In this document: piece by piece, positions 12,579-24,413 of the stretch
Layout of the letters: the number at the start of each line of letters is the position of its first letter
Numbering within the stretch: position 1 is the first letter of the stretch
Source: Ustulina deusta
Lineage: Eukaryota; Ascomycota; Sordariomycetes; Xylariales; Xylariaceae
DNA length: 64,000 nt
Assembly: GCA_023159155.1 (NCBI GenBank)
Contig: JAJNNX010000015.1
Coordinates: 1-64,000 of the forward strand
Direction: 5' to 3'
Program-made: the position numbers and the translations under genes
Notes under the pieces: model-generated
Told to the model about the DNA's origin: nothing
The model's database searches: none
The model's input: the letters and a program-made list of their open reading frames with translations, nothing else

Positions 12579-13975
12579 ATTTCCAAATAAAATGGCACGA
12601 GAACGGGGGAGTTTACGCCAAAGGTGAGACAGTTGTGTGGTTAAACTGGCATGTTTAGGTCAAGAATAAGATACGATCTCTTCGGAGATGCTTGAAAATG
12701 GTAGTCGCGCGCTCATTATAAAAGCACCTAGGAAAGCAGGTAATACCAAAGCACAATGAGTGGATAGTATCACTAGGAAATCAACTCTCTATCGGGTATC
12801 ACCACCCAAGTTAGTAAAAACTCTCTGTCAAGGTTCACTAATCTCGTCATACGTCTTGCAAGTATATATACAATCATTTCGTCACTATGACTAGTGGGTA
12901 CGTCACTTACTGCCTGAAAGTGCTGGAATGAATGATGACTGACAATCTGTACCGCCATCCTGTAGGATGATGATATATCGGGTAATACGTGCGTTACGAC
13001 CATTTTCCCACAGTATGAGAAACTGATGATGAGACCTCGGAGCATAGTTCTTTGTAGAATGTGTCCTACCATGCATCGCCACCCCAGGTATGGCAGAAGA
13101 TATACAACAAGAAAGAAAGTATATCTATGTGGGCAGAGGCACCCGGGAGCTACGTGACGGCCCCGATGCCGCCCACCACCTTGGAATCTATGACGGTCCT
13201 CGGCGGGCTGGCACGCGCATTATGATAAGCACACTCGCTGTTGACCGGAACCAATCAACTAAACTTGTTTCGTCGGCCTGTGATCATGACTAGTGTTTGC
13301 TCCGGTAGGTAGAATAAGACGTCTTCTGAGTCTCCTTGTCAATTGACTCTCTCAATTCTTACTTCTAGAGCCTGCCTCCTCTTGACAAATAGCCCCTTAC
13401 TGTTAAAACTACCGGGCTCCTATGGTAACATATTAGAATCGAGCAACATAGCTCGGAGGTATACAGAGGAAAGGTAGGATTACAATACGAGTTTGAAACA
13501 TTAACAGTTTATTGTTACTACAAATCTGCACACAGCACTGGATTCGATTCTCCAATGAGGGTGATCCGACGTTCCCTTCGATGACGCGACAATTACATGC
13601 GACTTTTTATACTTTAGAGCCGCGTACGGCTCGAACGAATTCTGATCAGAAGCCTGATAGCCAGTGTTTTGACCCTGAAATTTCGACCAGACACCAACTC
13701 CAACCCCCTTACGAAGCTGTACGGACAGTATGCCAGGTAGACAGGGCGTGAGGATTGATTGAGTAGCTGGCACCCAGCACGGTATCAATGGAAATATTCT
13801 AGCCAATAATAATTTCTAGTATCTTCCTGACTGCGCGCACGGCTGAAGACATACAGCGCAATGAAATCATCCCTGGTTCATTAGTTCCCAACGCCTCCAA
13901 AAATGCCACTACCTAAACAGTATTTCTAACGACTCTTAGGTTTTATGCTCACTTTGGTACATAACCATTTCAAAG
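12579..13975. other. intergenic, no supported gene
   Basis: Several 60-100-codon ORFs on both strands overlap one another and show no domain, signal peptide or splice pattern. The first few hundred bases are the likely promoter of the divergently read NmrA-like gene. The right end leads into the AAA ATPase remnant. Confidence 0.45.
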
Positions 13976-14717
13976 GGTATCTTGTTCTTGACAACCAATC
14001 GAGTCGGCAGGATAGACTGGGCATTTAAATTACGCATTCGCTTCAGTCTCCTATATAATAAGCTAAACAAGGAGCGTACAATCCAAATCTGGAAGAACAA
14101 AATGAGAAGGGTATAGGAGGAATTCAAAAATGAGGGAAAGAAAATCGAGTGGAAGGGCGACGAATCCATCGAGTTTGCCATGAAACACTATAAAGAACTC
14201 AAGGATCCGGAGGACCTAATCGCCTGGAACGGAAGGTAAGTGCTGCAAACTATCTTATCCGTGCACGGAGCGCAGTTATACTGAAACACATAGACAAATC
14301 CGCAACACTTTCCGGACAGCCATTGCTATTGCTGCCTATGACGCGAATCAGAGAAGAGATGGAATAAATGAGGTGGCCCCCGTCGTCGATGCGTCACAAT
14401 GTAGGATAATCGCCCGGAGCGCCCGGTATTTCGACAAATATCTGAAGTTGGTGAGCTCATATACCGATAGTGACATTGCTACGGCGGTGACAGAAAGGGA
14501 TGATGACTTCGTCTCGACCAGCGAGAAGGAAGATGGACGCCCCAGGGGACGCATTAGGGGGGGCTATAAGAAGGCATTGAAAAGCGAAAGAAGAGAAAAC
14601 GTGACGAATCAGATGAATATTCCGAGGAGGATTTAGATGAGAGCACGAACGAGGAGTTCGAGGATTCAGATTCTGAAAGCGACGACAAGAAGGATACACG
14701 GCTAACGAAAAAGCCAA
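13976..14717 (+). pseudogene. AAA-type ATPase C-terminal remnant
   Basis: Translation from 13976 reads GILFLTTNRVGRIDWAF, then KERTIQIWKNKMRR. This is the sensor-1/SRH region of the fungal AAA ATPases. An in-frame TAG follows at 14114-14116 and the frame resumes with EEFKNEGKKIEWKGDESIEF. An intron at 14236-14293 (GTAAGT to TAG) joins WNGR to QIRNTFRTAIAIAAYDA, the family's sensor-2 helix. The frame ends in FDKYLK and an ERDDD acidic stretch. Near 14570 the acidic Ser/Glu/Asp tail continues in a different frame, indicating a frameshift. The Walker A and B halves are absent upstream. With a nonsense codon, a frameshift and no ATP-binding half, this is a dead fragment. Confidence 0.75.
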
Positions 14718-14737
14718 AAAAAGAAGTATTAGATAGA

Positions 14738-14766
14738 TTTTTCTTTCTTTCTTTCTTTCTTTCTTT
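14738..14766. repeat. TTTC microsatellite
   Basis: About six consecutive TTTC units immediately follow the AAA ATPase remnant's acidic tail. Confidence 0.95.
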
Positions 14767-15073
14767 GAATAGTTTCTTTTCGAGAGTTGTTTTTCCCGCA
14801 GAGGCGTTCAGGATTGAGGAAGAGACTCGAGTGAGCTCTACTACGACCAAGTTGCAATTGAACGTTATACCATATCAGGAGGACATGGGCCTAGGTATTT
14901 ATATAATTCTTCTCTGAGCTGTATGCCGGCTGGTCAAGACCTGTGCTGTCCCCTTTAGCTAAACTAAAGCCCCGAACCGGTGAATTTGCCAACGCAACAA
15001 CGGCAACGGTGAGGTGCTTTAAAAAAGTATTAGTAACTTGATGATATACCGCTATAGGGGTGCGGACTAAGGT

Positions 15074-15361
15074 TTACGGACTTGCTAGATTCGAATCTCC
15101 ATTTACCAAACAGCGTCCTATGATACTAGGACTCTTAGAAACTTCGGTGTCTTGTCGGGCAGTTGTCTCGGCCGTGGCTTTCCGTCTCTGCTTAGAAGGT
15201 CGGTTTCTACGACCACGACTTAATGATGCCAGTTGAACGTCTCGCTTCATCGTAGCCAAGTCCTCCTTGGCAATGGTTTCACCAAAGCTAGCCTCAAAAG
15301 CACATTTTGCTACTTTCGAAAGTTTTCTTGTAATTTGCCTCTCAGAAGCATAGCCCCGCAA
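15074..15361 (-). pseudogene. possible DDE transposase tail remnant
   Basis: A 95-codon minus-strand frame contains ITRKLSKVAKCAFEASFGE followed by a stretch dense in Arg/Lys (GRRNRPSKQRRK). This resembles the basic helical tail found C-terminal of the DDE domain in fungal pogo/Fot-type transposases. No catalytic domain or terminal repeats are visible around it. The resemblance is by general pattern only, so the call is weak. Confidence 0.25.
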
Positions 15362-17460
15362 TTTGGATGAAGGTTATCTCTAGGTTAAAGCCACATCTAA
15401 AATCTACTGCTCATATGTGCTAAGTGTCTTTTGAGGGTTAATATTAGTAAATACGGGCTCTTAGGACGATCGCTTCTGTAATAATAATATTTGCTACTAA
15501 CTGACCCCTCTTCTAGATTTAAGCAGATAATTATCTCTTGTAATCGGGTGGATGGCTTCTGTCAATAGATATTCCTAGTCTCAATCGTAAATAAAGTGGC
15601 GAGTACACAAACCCACAAAGTCCAACCATTGGAAGGTTCCAAGGTTGCTGCTAGTGATGCGCATATTTCGAGGTGTAATTTCACCTAGCGTCGACTTGGT
15701 ACCGAGATAAGAAGTAGGCATTTGTACTTACTGGAACTTTCAGTAAAATAATATAATTGTTACTCGATAGGCTACAGTTATAACACAACATATGGACCTT
15801 ATATGGGGAGTTGATAAACCCAAGGAAGCAGAAAATATCTCGGTGCGTCCCTTAAGTTTGTATTCAATCTTAACAGGTTTTAGTAGGAGGACCTCCTTCT
15901 CCCTGCAATAGTACTTGCAAGAACGCCGGACTTGCACAGATGATGCTGATCTGCAATGGTCATTAATTATACTGCTGCAGTATAAACAACTCTACTATTT
16001 CCCTCGATCTGCGTCGTGAACTGCCTCACAAAGGCGACAGAAATCTACTTTTGATAAACCACCTGTTAGGACTATCGTCTTGTGGATGGGTCGGGTATAT
16101 AGCCGAGAAGAGCATCAACGCAATTGCAAAAACAGTGGCTAGAATATCTACACCTTGATGTGCTGAAACGCGAAGCATGGCTCTGGAACCATTGAGAACT
16201 CGTCAAAAGTGGGATTAAACTGACAAATATCACCAGTATTAAAAAGAAAGGTAGCACGGCTGAATAGGAATGTTTTACCCCATCTTCCCCGGAGCAGACC
16301 CGGATCAAATTTAGTTTACCTAGACATTTAGCATTTTGCACTCCATGTACAATTGCGCATTGTTTTGGATGAGATTATTCCTAGGCTTACCAAGTCTTGG
16401 CTGAAATGTAGGAGCGCGAAGAATCACAGAAATAAATTAAGCTCTGTCGGGAATGCAGCGAGGTATAGGTTTATTTTGTTACTTTGATGCGCGTCAATGT
16501 TGGTATTGGACGGAAACGCGACCTCGATGGAGAGGTACGGTGTAGCAACTAAGACACCTTTATAACCTCTGGGAAATGCATACTCTTCCAAGTGTCCTGA
16601 CGATTTACTAAGTAGGACCAACGTTTTAAAAACACCATGCACGATGGAATTAGCGTCTAATAATTATACCTCGGTCGCTCGAAAGCGGCGCGCACCCAGA
16701 TGGATAGATTGATATTGGCGGAATAGCTCCTCGAGGCTCGCTGTGGTGGCCGGTGACAGCCTTATAGGTTAGGTAAGTTAAGTACCTAGAAGGTACGCAT
16801 AATTACAGGGAGACCCAACATTGCACCCACACTGGGCTCAGGGACTCGTTCGACAACATCCGATTGGCTCGGCGGCGGCAGCCCTGTCCCCATAATAGCG
16901 GGCTGCCTGCACGTCTGTCACGATGAGGCTCGCTCACTTGAGGAGACGGTCGTCGTCTGATGATAACCTCTTTCAAACTTTGCAAACTATAAAGACCCGT
17001 GTTCACCTTTTTTCCCACCCCCCGAAGGTTCGCCCGCGGGACTCGCATCCGCCCCCCCTTTCCATTGAACTTAAACCCCGGCTGCCCGAATCGAAACCCA
17101 TCAATGTGACTCCTCGACCAACCGCCCTCAATCGCGCCCATCGCTGGCATGCCCCATCGCGACCTGGTCACCGCCCGCTTTCGCCGCCAAATTCGATTTC
17201 GCATCATAGCCCACGTTTCTTCCTCTGTGTCCTTTTGCGGTCCGTAGACGCGCCCATCGTTCTCGCACCGCCTGACACATTCGTACCCCACGACCCGATC
17301 GCGCTCCTCTTGCTGCCACCGAACGAACAACCGGACGGCGGAACGACCGATGCTCTCATCATCGCGGTCGGCGCGATAGACAAGGCAGCCTCTAGGTTCT
17401 AGCGGCCGTTTGCTGAATATCCATTCACTGCCCTCGGCGGTTTGCTGAGCTGCCGCAGCC
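15362..17460. other. intergenic and spt20 upstream region
   Basis: 15362-16800 shows no supported gene. A minus-strand ORF at 16072-16341 has a hydrophobic run but no family resemblance. 16900-17460 is the upstream/5' leader region of spt20: it is C-rich, has a TATAAA-like site near 16988, and holds long overlapping ORFs on both strands that are composition artefacts of the GC-rich leader. Confidence 0.5.
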
Positions 17461-19279
17461 ATGGCTCCGGTCGTTGTGACCGCCGTGCCGCCGCCGGCAC
17501 CTCCCAAGATCAAACGTCCACCTCCAATCGTACAGACAAATGGCGCTCCTTCGCAGCAGTCGTCATCGCCCTCCATCTCGGCCAAGAAACCGCCTCCAGT
17601 CCCTGCCGCCAGGCATAACCAGCCCTCGAACTCGACAAGCACAAGTGCAAATGGCACACCCAGCGGTCCAAACCGCCCTACCGTGGCTCGCTCTCGCCGT
17701 GATACTCTCAACACGCCTGGAGCGCGGGGCCAGAAGAGCAGTGCCGCGCTCCGTTCAGCGGGCTTGAGCCGGGATAAGAGTTTGACTCAATCCTTTGAAC
17801 CGCGTCCCGAAGGTTTGCCTACCTCAATCAAATTGCCAGTCTTTGCATGCTCACATATCATAGTGGAAGATGAAACCGCGTATATCTTGAAGAAGTTCGC
17901 CGGAAGCCCTCCATCGTTGATCGTCCATATGCATCCAAACCACTTTCGATTTGATCAGCAAGACGGTATATTTCCCTACAAATCGCCTATGAGAGTCTTT
18001 ATAGATCATCTCCGTACTCGAACCGTACCCCACGATCTCCTGGCCGACTTGACCGATGCTGGGGTACCATTCTACGAAGGCTGTCTGATTGTTCAGATAC
18101 ATGACCATAAATCGGTCGCGCAGGCCAAGGAAGTAGCTCGACCGGCATCCAAATCAAATTCAAGCCTGCCCTTCTCAATACACAACTCCAATCCATATAT
18201 CACTCCGTCGCCCTATGCTCCGTACCCCAAGGAAAGCATGAACAGTGTCGACCAAGGGCCGTCTAACCCGAATAAGTCAACCGCCATAGATGAAGAACCG
18301 GACAACAAGGAAAATGGCGGCACATCTAATTCCAGCTCTAACGCCCGGAATGGTAAAGAGCCACCCAAAGCTGCCAAAGTGTACACTGTCGTACTTCACC
18401 CAACGCCAGAAAGTTTACATCGGGATTTGATGATCAAGGCGACAACTCCGAAAGGATCCGTCGACGCCAAAGCTGGCATTGATACCTCTACTATGCCGCC
18501 GCCGACACCCTTGTCTGCCGTTCCGCCCACCCCGTCTGTAGGTAGCATGCCACCCCCAGCAAAACGGCAGAAGCGAGAAAGAATGGAGATTAGTGGCAGT
18601 GAGCTCTATGCCGTTGAGTCGCAAATCTTACTAGCTACGACTTCCCCACTCCATCTAGAGGTTCCCAAGAGCAAGGAGGATGCTATCGCTCGTATAGGCC
18701 AGTTGTCCGACTCAAAACACTCGGAACCTCCTCCCAAACCGAAGACGAGGAAGCGGACGGTGGCTGAGAGGGCTGCAGACAAAGCGTTGGCGGAAGAGCA
18801 CGAAAAATATATGCTTACTTACGATGAACGCCTCTCGTCTACAATCAGCTCTGCCCAGGGGGCTGCTGACGCCGCGGACGGCAATAGCTCATCGGGCGCT
18901 TCGTCTTTTGAGCCTCGATTTGAGAGATTCAATATCCTCACTGTTATCAAGAAAGAGCACGCTGAGAAAAAGGAACAGGAAAGATTACGGCAAGTTGAGA
19001 ATGAACGCAAGATAGCCTTACAAAAGCAACAGCAAGCAGCGGAGCAACAACAGCAGCTCCAGCGTCAACATGCAGCAGAATTAGAAGCTAAGCGTCGCGA
19101 CGAAGCTGCCCGAAACACTGCTAGTATGCGTATAGCGCAAGATAATAATGCCCAGCGCCAGATGTTAGCCCAACAGCGTGCTCAACAAGCCCAGGCTCAA
19201 CAGCAGCAGCAGCAGGGGCAACAACAGCAACAGCAGCAACAACAACAACAACAGCAGCAGCAGCAACAGCAGCAGCAGC

Positions 19280-19322
<43 letters not shown>

Positions 19323-20592
19323 GCAACAAGCTCAATCCCAAGCCGCTGCTGTTGCCGCTCATTCTCCACAAAATCCACAGATAAACCCGATACCACAGGC
19401 TCCCCACGGGCATCCAGTACAAAATGGGGCAATGCCGAATGGTTTGTCTAACGGGATTCCGGCCACGCAGGCTCAGCGGTTCACCCAAGGAGTATCACAG
19501 CCTCCCGTTTCCTCACCTATTGTGCGGCAAAATACGCCACAAAATATGTCGAGTCCCATGGTTGGCAATGTACCCATGTCGTTACCTATGTCGCAAACAA
19601 ATTCAGGCATGGGAGGAAGTCCGCCGAGACCGCCGTCTGTCGTTCAGAACCAGGTGCCCATATCTGTCCCCATGGCCCCTAGCATGTCACAGCGAGGCAG
19701 TCAACAAAGTCACCCGTCTAATACTCCTCGCATGCCTAGCGCCACTCCTCAGATGTCGCATGGCACCCCTATCAATCGGCCAGTGCCGACTCCTCGCATG
19801 ACCCAGGCCAGTCCACCACCGGGCATGGTGACACATGGGTCGCCAATAGGCCAAAATATGCATATGGGTCACCAGAACATGGGCCAACCCATGACGCAAC
19901 AACAAGTAATGGCGGCACAGATTGCGGCACAGCAGCAGCAGGCGCGGCAGCGTGCGGTTCAGCAACATCAGCAGAACCAGCTCCAAGCTATGATGAACGG
20001 CCAAAACCCGCAGTTGCAGCAGCAGCAGCAGCAACAACAACAACAACAGCAACAACAGCAGCAACATCAACAGCACCTGTACCAACAACAGCAGCTCATG
20101 CGTCAACAAATGATGCAGCTTGGAAACGGGCAAAACCCAGGCATGCTGACCCACGCACAACAAGTGCAGCTGCGATATCACGCGGCACAACAGGCCCAGA
20201 TGCAGGCCCAGATGCAGGGCTCTATGCCGGGCCAAATGCCTGGGCCGCACATGGGAAGTCAGAACTTTGTTAATATGAATGGTATGAGCCCAACTCAGGT
20301 CGCCATGATGCAACAACAGCTCCAGCAGCGAGGGCAAGTCAGGCCTCCAATGAATGTGCAACAGATCAATTTACAGCATGTACGAGGGCGCCAGGCGCAG
20401 CTGTACGCACAATCTCTCCCGCACCTCATTAGCCAGTATGGCGGAGAAAGCAATATTCCAACCGACGTTATGGATAAATTCAAGGCAAGTTGCTTTGCGA
20501 GGGCACAGCAGGATGTGGCTAGGGTGCGACAGATGCATATGCAGCAGCAGCAGCAGCAGCAACAACAACAACAACAACACCAGCAGCAGCAG

Positions 20593-20624
<32 letters not shown>

Positions 20625-20679
20625 ATTAGCACAGCAAAATGAGATGGCAAATATGGGAATGATGCAACAAGGCATGTAG
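17461..20679 (+). CDS. spt20: SAGA complex subunit Spt20, 1072 aa
   Basis: A single uninterrupted frame. Spt20 is a structural subunit of the SAGA histone acetyltransferase/coactivator complex in the nucleus, needed for complex integrity and TBP-related activation. The Pro/Ser-rich N-terminus leads into the Spt20 domain from about residue 122: SIKLPVFACSHIIVEDETAY, ILKKFAGSPPSLIVHMHPNHF, then YEGCLIVQIHDHKS. The domain continues to about residue 400, where ILLATTSPLHLEVP follows. The rest is low complexity: three long Gln tracts (about residues 578-623, 851-872 and 1027-1057) of mixed CAA/CAG codons, plus Met/Pro/Gly/Ser-rich linkers. Fungal orthologues vary greatly in this tail. The start follows an in-frame stop upstream. 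Long minus-strand ORFs here are shadows of the repeats. No partner gene of SAGA is adjacent. Confidence 0.92.
19195..19330 (+). repeat. CAA/CAG polyglutamine tract
   Basis: Near-continuous glutamine codons inside spt20. Further tracts lie at about 20010-20075 and 20540-20630. The 19276-19323 part is almost pure CAA, so it is a candidate length-polymorphic microsatellite. Confidence 0.95.
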
Positions 20680-21927
20680 AAAGGTCAGATACATTCTCAC
20701 TCAAATGGAAAGGCGGATGAAAAAGGACGTTCGCCTAACATGGAGCCCCATAGCATAAGCTTGTGGCATCTAAGGCCATTCAGACATCAGCCATCATACT
20801 ACTTCACGCATGTTGATGTCTACCCTGGGCATGGCTATAGATGAGAAAGTGGCGTTCTAGTGTGGTAGGAGACCGGGAAGTTCGGCGTTCAGCACTCTAT
20901 CGCGTTTTGGGCGGCGTGAGGTTCATTTCATATACCCCTTTCATGGCAAATTTCAAGACAAGCGACATGGTTTATATCTCACCTGTACCATTCTCCATCA
21001 CTGCGATGTCTTGTGGGCTTTGATGGACAAGACAGATTCCTCAATGTCCCTATGTGCAAGGAGCATCAAATTGTGGTATTCTTAGGGAGACATGGACAGA
21101 ATGTATACAGCATGACCATGATGCATGACGGTTAAGGAGTTAGGTTGCTTCTTACTTGTAGGTACCGGCATATACTATATGATTCAAGGACAAATCGTGC
21201 AGGAGGAATTGAGACACGGGTTTTGGCCAACTCCCATAAAATAAAAGACAGGTTCAAAATCAGGGTAGTCACAATTTTGCTGATTTACCTCATGTATGGT
21301 TCAGCCCAACTAAAATACTCTGCTTCAAATTCCAGGTCAGATGGATACCTTATGATGAATTGGCAGGTGGTCACGTGCCCTCGGGCACACGAACATCGGC
21401 TTGGTTATGTAATCACAGGTCTAAGGTCACCTGGGCACGGTGTTAGGTACCTTGGTAACTAGTCTAACCCCTGTACACGATGACGATAATACCTAAGTCT
21501 CGACTCTTTAGGTATCCTTTCACGCTACATCCAACTCGACCAACAACAGAAGGCAACAGTCATCTATGCTATCTACGCGCTGCGCACCCAGTTGCATCCA
21601 GCACAGAAGTATATTTATCTTTGCACTCTTTCCCGGCCATCTACATTCCCTTGTTTCAAATCCATTTATCTGATCCCTTGCTGCTGTCCTTCACCTCGCT
21701 TCATAATCTATCAGCCAATACCTCCCCTTTTTCCTCCACATCTCGACATCAACGAGCTCCATAGAGCAACCCGGCCAGCCGATCCATCTCTCCTCCGCGT
21801 TTCGATTTCGAGAGCAAGAACCCGGCTCGAGCCGGTCGAACCTAAAGATTGCCCAGCTCTCGGCCCACCCCCTTCTCAACATAATCCGATCACGCCGCCG
21901 TCGCCCGGTAGCTCGTCCATCCTTTCA
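20680..21927. other. spt20 3' flank and atg27 promoter, no gene seen
   Basis: No supported coding region. Overlapping short ORFs lack coding character. The last about 350 bases are C/T-rich, typical of a fungal 5' leader, and precede the atg27 start. Confidence 0.5.
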
Positions 21928-23101
21928 ATGAAGTTCTCCACGATACCATACGCGGATGCCGCGTTAGTTCTCTCCCTTCTCTTGGCGCCCCTGCCCACTG
22001 CCGCCATGTTCAGATGCGCGCACGTCGTGTCAGACGGACAGCAGTTCAATCTCGAGAAACTAGGAGGGCCTCACTCCGTGGTGACAAGCCTGGTCGAGGG
22101 CAGCGGCATGTACAACACGACATACACCGTCGATATCTGCACATATTTAAAAAAGACGAAATCGGATCAGTGCCCAAACAGCACCCGGGGTAAGTCGTTG
22201 GAATGGTAGCCCTTACTTGCCAGGAAGTCGCCTAATTGGATTTGCTGATTAGTGTGTGCCATCAAACGGTTGATCAACCCGGGAGAGAACAACGATACGA
22301 TCGAAGCAGTGACCCCCCTTGCTGGCGAGCTAGCAAATGTTGGCGGCGCTCCCCTCGATCCCCAAGTTTCGCGACTTAGCAAGGTCGATCCGGGCTCAGG
22401 TAAGGAGGGGCTACGCGTTATTCTGAAAGGAGGCTTCCGTTACATGGATAATGTCAAGCGAAAGCAACACACCGTTATTGATTTCGTTTGTAACAAGGAT
22501 CTTGACGGGACTGAAGGCGAGTATGATTCGAAAGATAAGTACGAACCCAACCCTGTGGACGCTCGAGCCGAGGGCGACGGAAATGAAGGCGAAGACAAAG
22601 ACGAAGACGAGAACGCACCCCCCAAAGAAGTGCAATTAGGCATTGAGAACAACCCAAGCCTCGTTTTCGATCGCTACGGCCCTAGTGATAGCGATACGAA
22701 CGTGGATATATTACATTTGACCTGGTATTCTAAGTACGTGTGCGAAAGCAAGGTAGACGACGGCGAAGATGGCAGCGGTGGCGAAGACGGCGAAGTGAAA
22801 AAGCCTGGCTCTCACTGGGGGGTTTTCACCTGGATTGTCATTCTGTAAGTCGTCACCATGAAATACGTACCAGTCTGTGCCAAACCGTGCTAACATCACC
22901 CCAAGTGTATTCCTTGGTACAGCAGCTTACCTGATATTCGGTTCCTGGCTTAATTACAATCGTTACGGAGCACGAGGCTGGGATCTATTGCCCCATGGCG
23001 ATACCATCCGCGATATTCCTTACCTAATGAAGGATTGGGCAAGACGTGTGCTAAATATAGTCCAGGGGAGTGGGAGTCGTGGGGGCTATAGCGCTGTCTG
23101 A
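21928..23101 (+). CDS. atg27: Autophagy-related protein Atg27, 3 exons, 349 aa
   Basis: Exons 21928-22189, 22253-22844 and 22906-23101; introns of 63 and 61 nt begin GTAAGT, the second with a GCTAAC branch point. Atg27 is a type I membrane protein of Golgi, endosome and vacuole that helps Atg9 vesicle traffic in autophagy. Seen here: a signal peptide (MKFSTIPYADAALVLSLLLA), a Cys-containing luminal mannose-6-phosphate-receptor-like (MRH) domain interrupted by an acidic insert (residues about 200-225), and one membrane helix (GVFTWIVILVFLGTAAYLIF). A conserved cytosolic tail includes NRYGARGWDLLPHGDTIRD and ends GGYSAV, where YSAV fits a tyrosine sorting signal. An earlier in-frame ATG at 21592 was rejected because it would bury the signal peptide. 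Confidence 0.93.
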
Positions 23102-24413
23102 CCGTAGTGGTGGATATGGCGTTCAACGACCCCCCCCCCCCCCGGTCGATCGCGATGGGTTGGGAGGCTCAGGACTTGGCTGTGTGAGTGTTTGCGCACA
23201 TGGTAACCCAAGCAAGAAGCCATTCTCGGCTTTGGGCATAGTCGCATTGACAGGAAATCAATGTCGACAGGTCGGTTCATGTGGCTTTATACGGCGTTCG
23301 TTCGCTCTCCTTGACCCAGTATTAGATAGACGATGGCTGCTCAGTGTATACGTTAATGTACATATTGTCCCTTTCTCATGTATCGTCTGTATCATTGCCT
23401 CTGATCTTACTGCGGATTGCTGAGTACACATCGACTTGATGCTTTCAAGACAGATAACCCGTTCTTTTATTCATCAAGTCAGTAGGGTTGAATACTTTGC
23501 GTGCAGGTTATTACGTATGGTATTGACAATCCCTTCGACGATCGAAGACCCGCGGATTGCCGGCCCTTGCCGCTTGTGGGACAGACCCTGACCGGCGGAC
23601 TTTGCCGAGCGTGATGCTCTCTCCTTTCTCCGGTACCGAGTCGAAGCCGCAGGACGTTGTTCCTCGAGGGATCGTATTACCGATTCGAGCCATGGGGAAA
23701 AGTCACATAGGTAGTTATGAAGGTCTTGACTAATATAGCGGTTGCAATACATACAGGAAACAATGGGAACTTTGCCAGATAGGTATACCCTGTAGGTGCC
23801 TAGTCAACCTATTACGTAGGGTTGACCTTTAGGAACACTTGTGCACCCTCCCGGTACCTTCATGATGATGACACACATCCCGACACCTGCACATTCCTCA
23901 TGTAGGCGCATCTATGAATATTTATGAAACGAACAAAATTATCTTCAAGTCACCGCCTGCGTGTATGTATTTGCTCGCACCAATCCACACGAACTAAGCC
24001 ACACACGTACAAAGGACCTTTACGGCAAGTGTTCATTGAACACTCAGGCTGATGGAAAGAAAGAACCCATCCCCAGCCCAACTTGCCCTGGAAATTCCAG
24101 TAGGGCCATTGGAAACCAGAAGAGGGATGCTTCGCGTCGAAATGCGGCCAGCCAACGCAATCAGCACTGGAGACGGGCAGTCAACAGCTGAAGAGGGGCA
24201 GTGTGGCCTGACAGACGAGCGCCCCCAGCGAACACCCCCTGTAAGTCCGATTCTCGCTCAAGTGCGAGTTGGCTAAATACTTAGTGCAGCTTTCGAGGCC
24301 ACTCGCCTCATAAATCTTACGATCTTCAGTCTGACGATTGGCGAGAGATCTTTCGATGTTGCACCGCTTCTGCCGGTCGTCCAGTGTTGTATACTTATAA
24401 ATAGGTGCCAGCC
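23102..24413. other. intergenic with 14-C homopolymer
   Basis: 23130-23143 is an uninterrupted run of 14 C just after the atg27 stop. The rest shows no supported gene; the right end is the promoter of the coproporphyrinogen oxidase gene, with a TATA-like ACTTATAAATAGG about 25 bases before its ATG. Confidence 0.5.

Noticed and set aside
10795..15460. Shared 14-mer GTAAATACGGGCTC at 10795 and 15447, thought to be a transposon terminal repeat
   Set aside because: A 14-base match is expected by chance in a 64-kb window and the flanks do not extend it.
16072..16341. Minus ORF with a hydrophobic run
   Set aside because: One hydrophobic stretch without supporting features; AT/T-rich codons can give it by chance.
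16803..17714. 303-aa minus-strand ORF opposite spt20
   Set aside because: Shadow of the GC-rich leader and N-terminus of spt20; no domain, and it overlaps the certain gene.
19165..19488. Poly-Leu, poly-Val and poly-Ser/Asn ORFs in other frames of spt20
   Set aside because: Alternate-frame translations of the CAA/CAG repeats.
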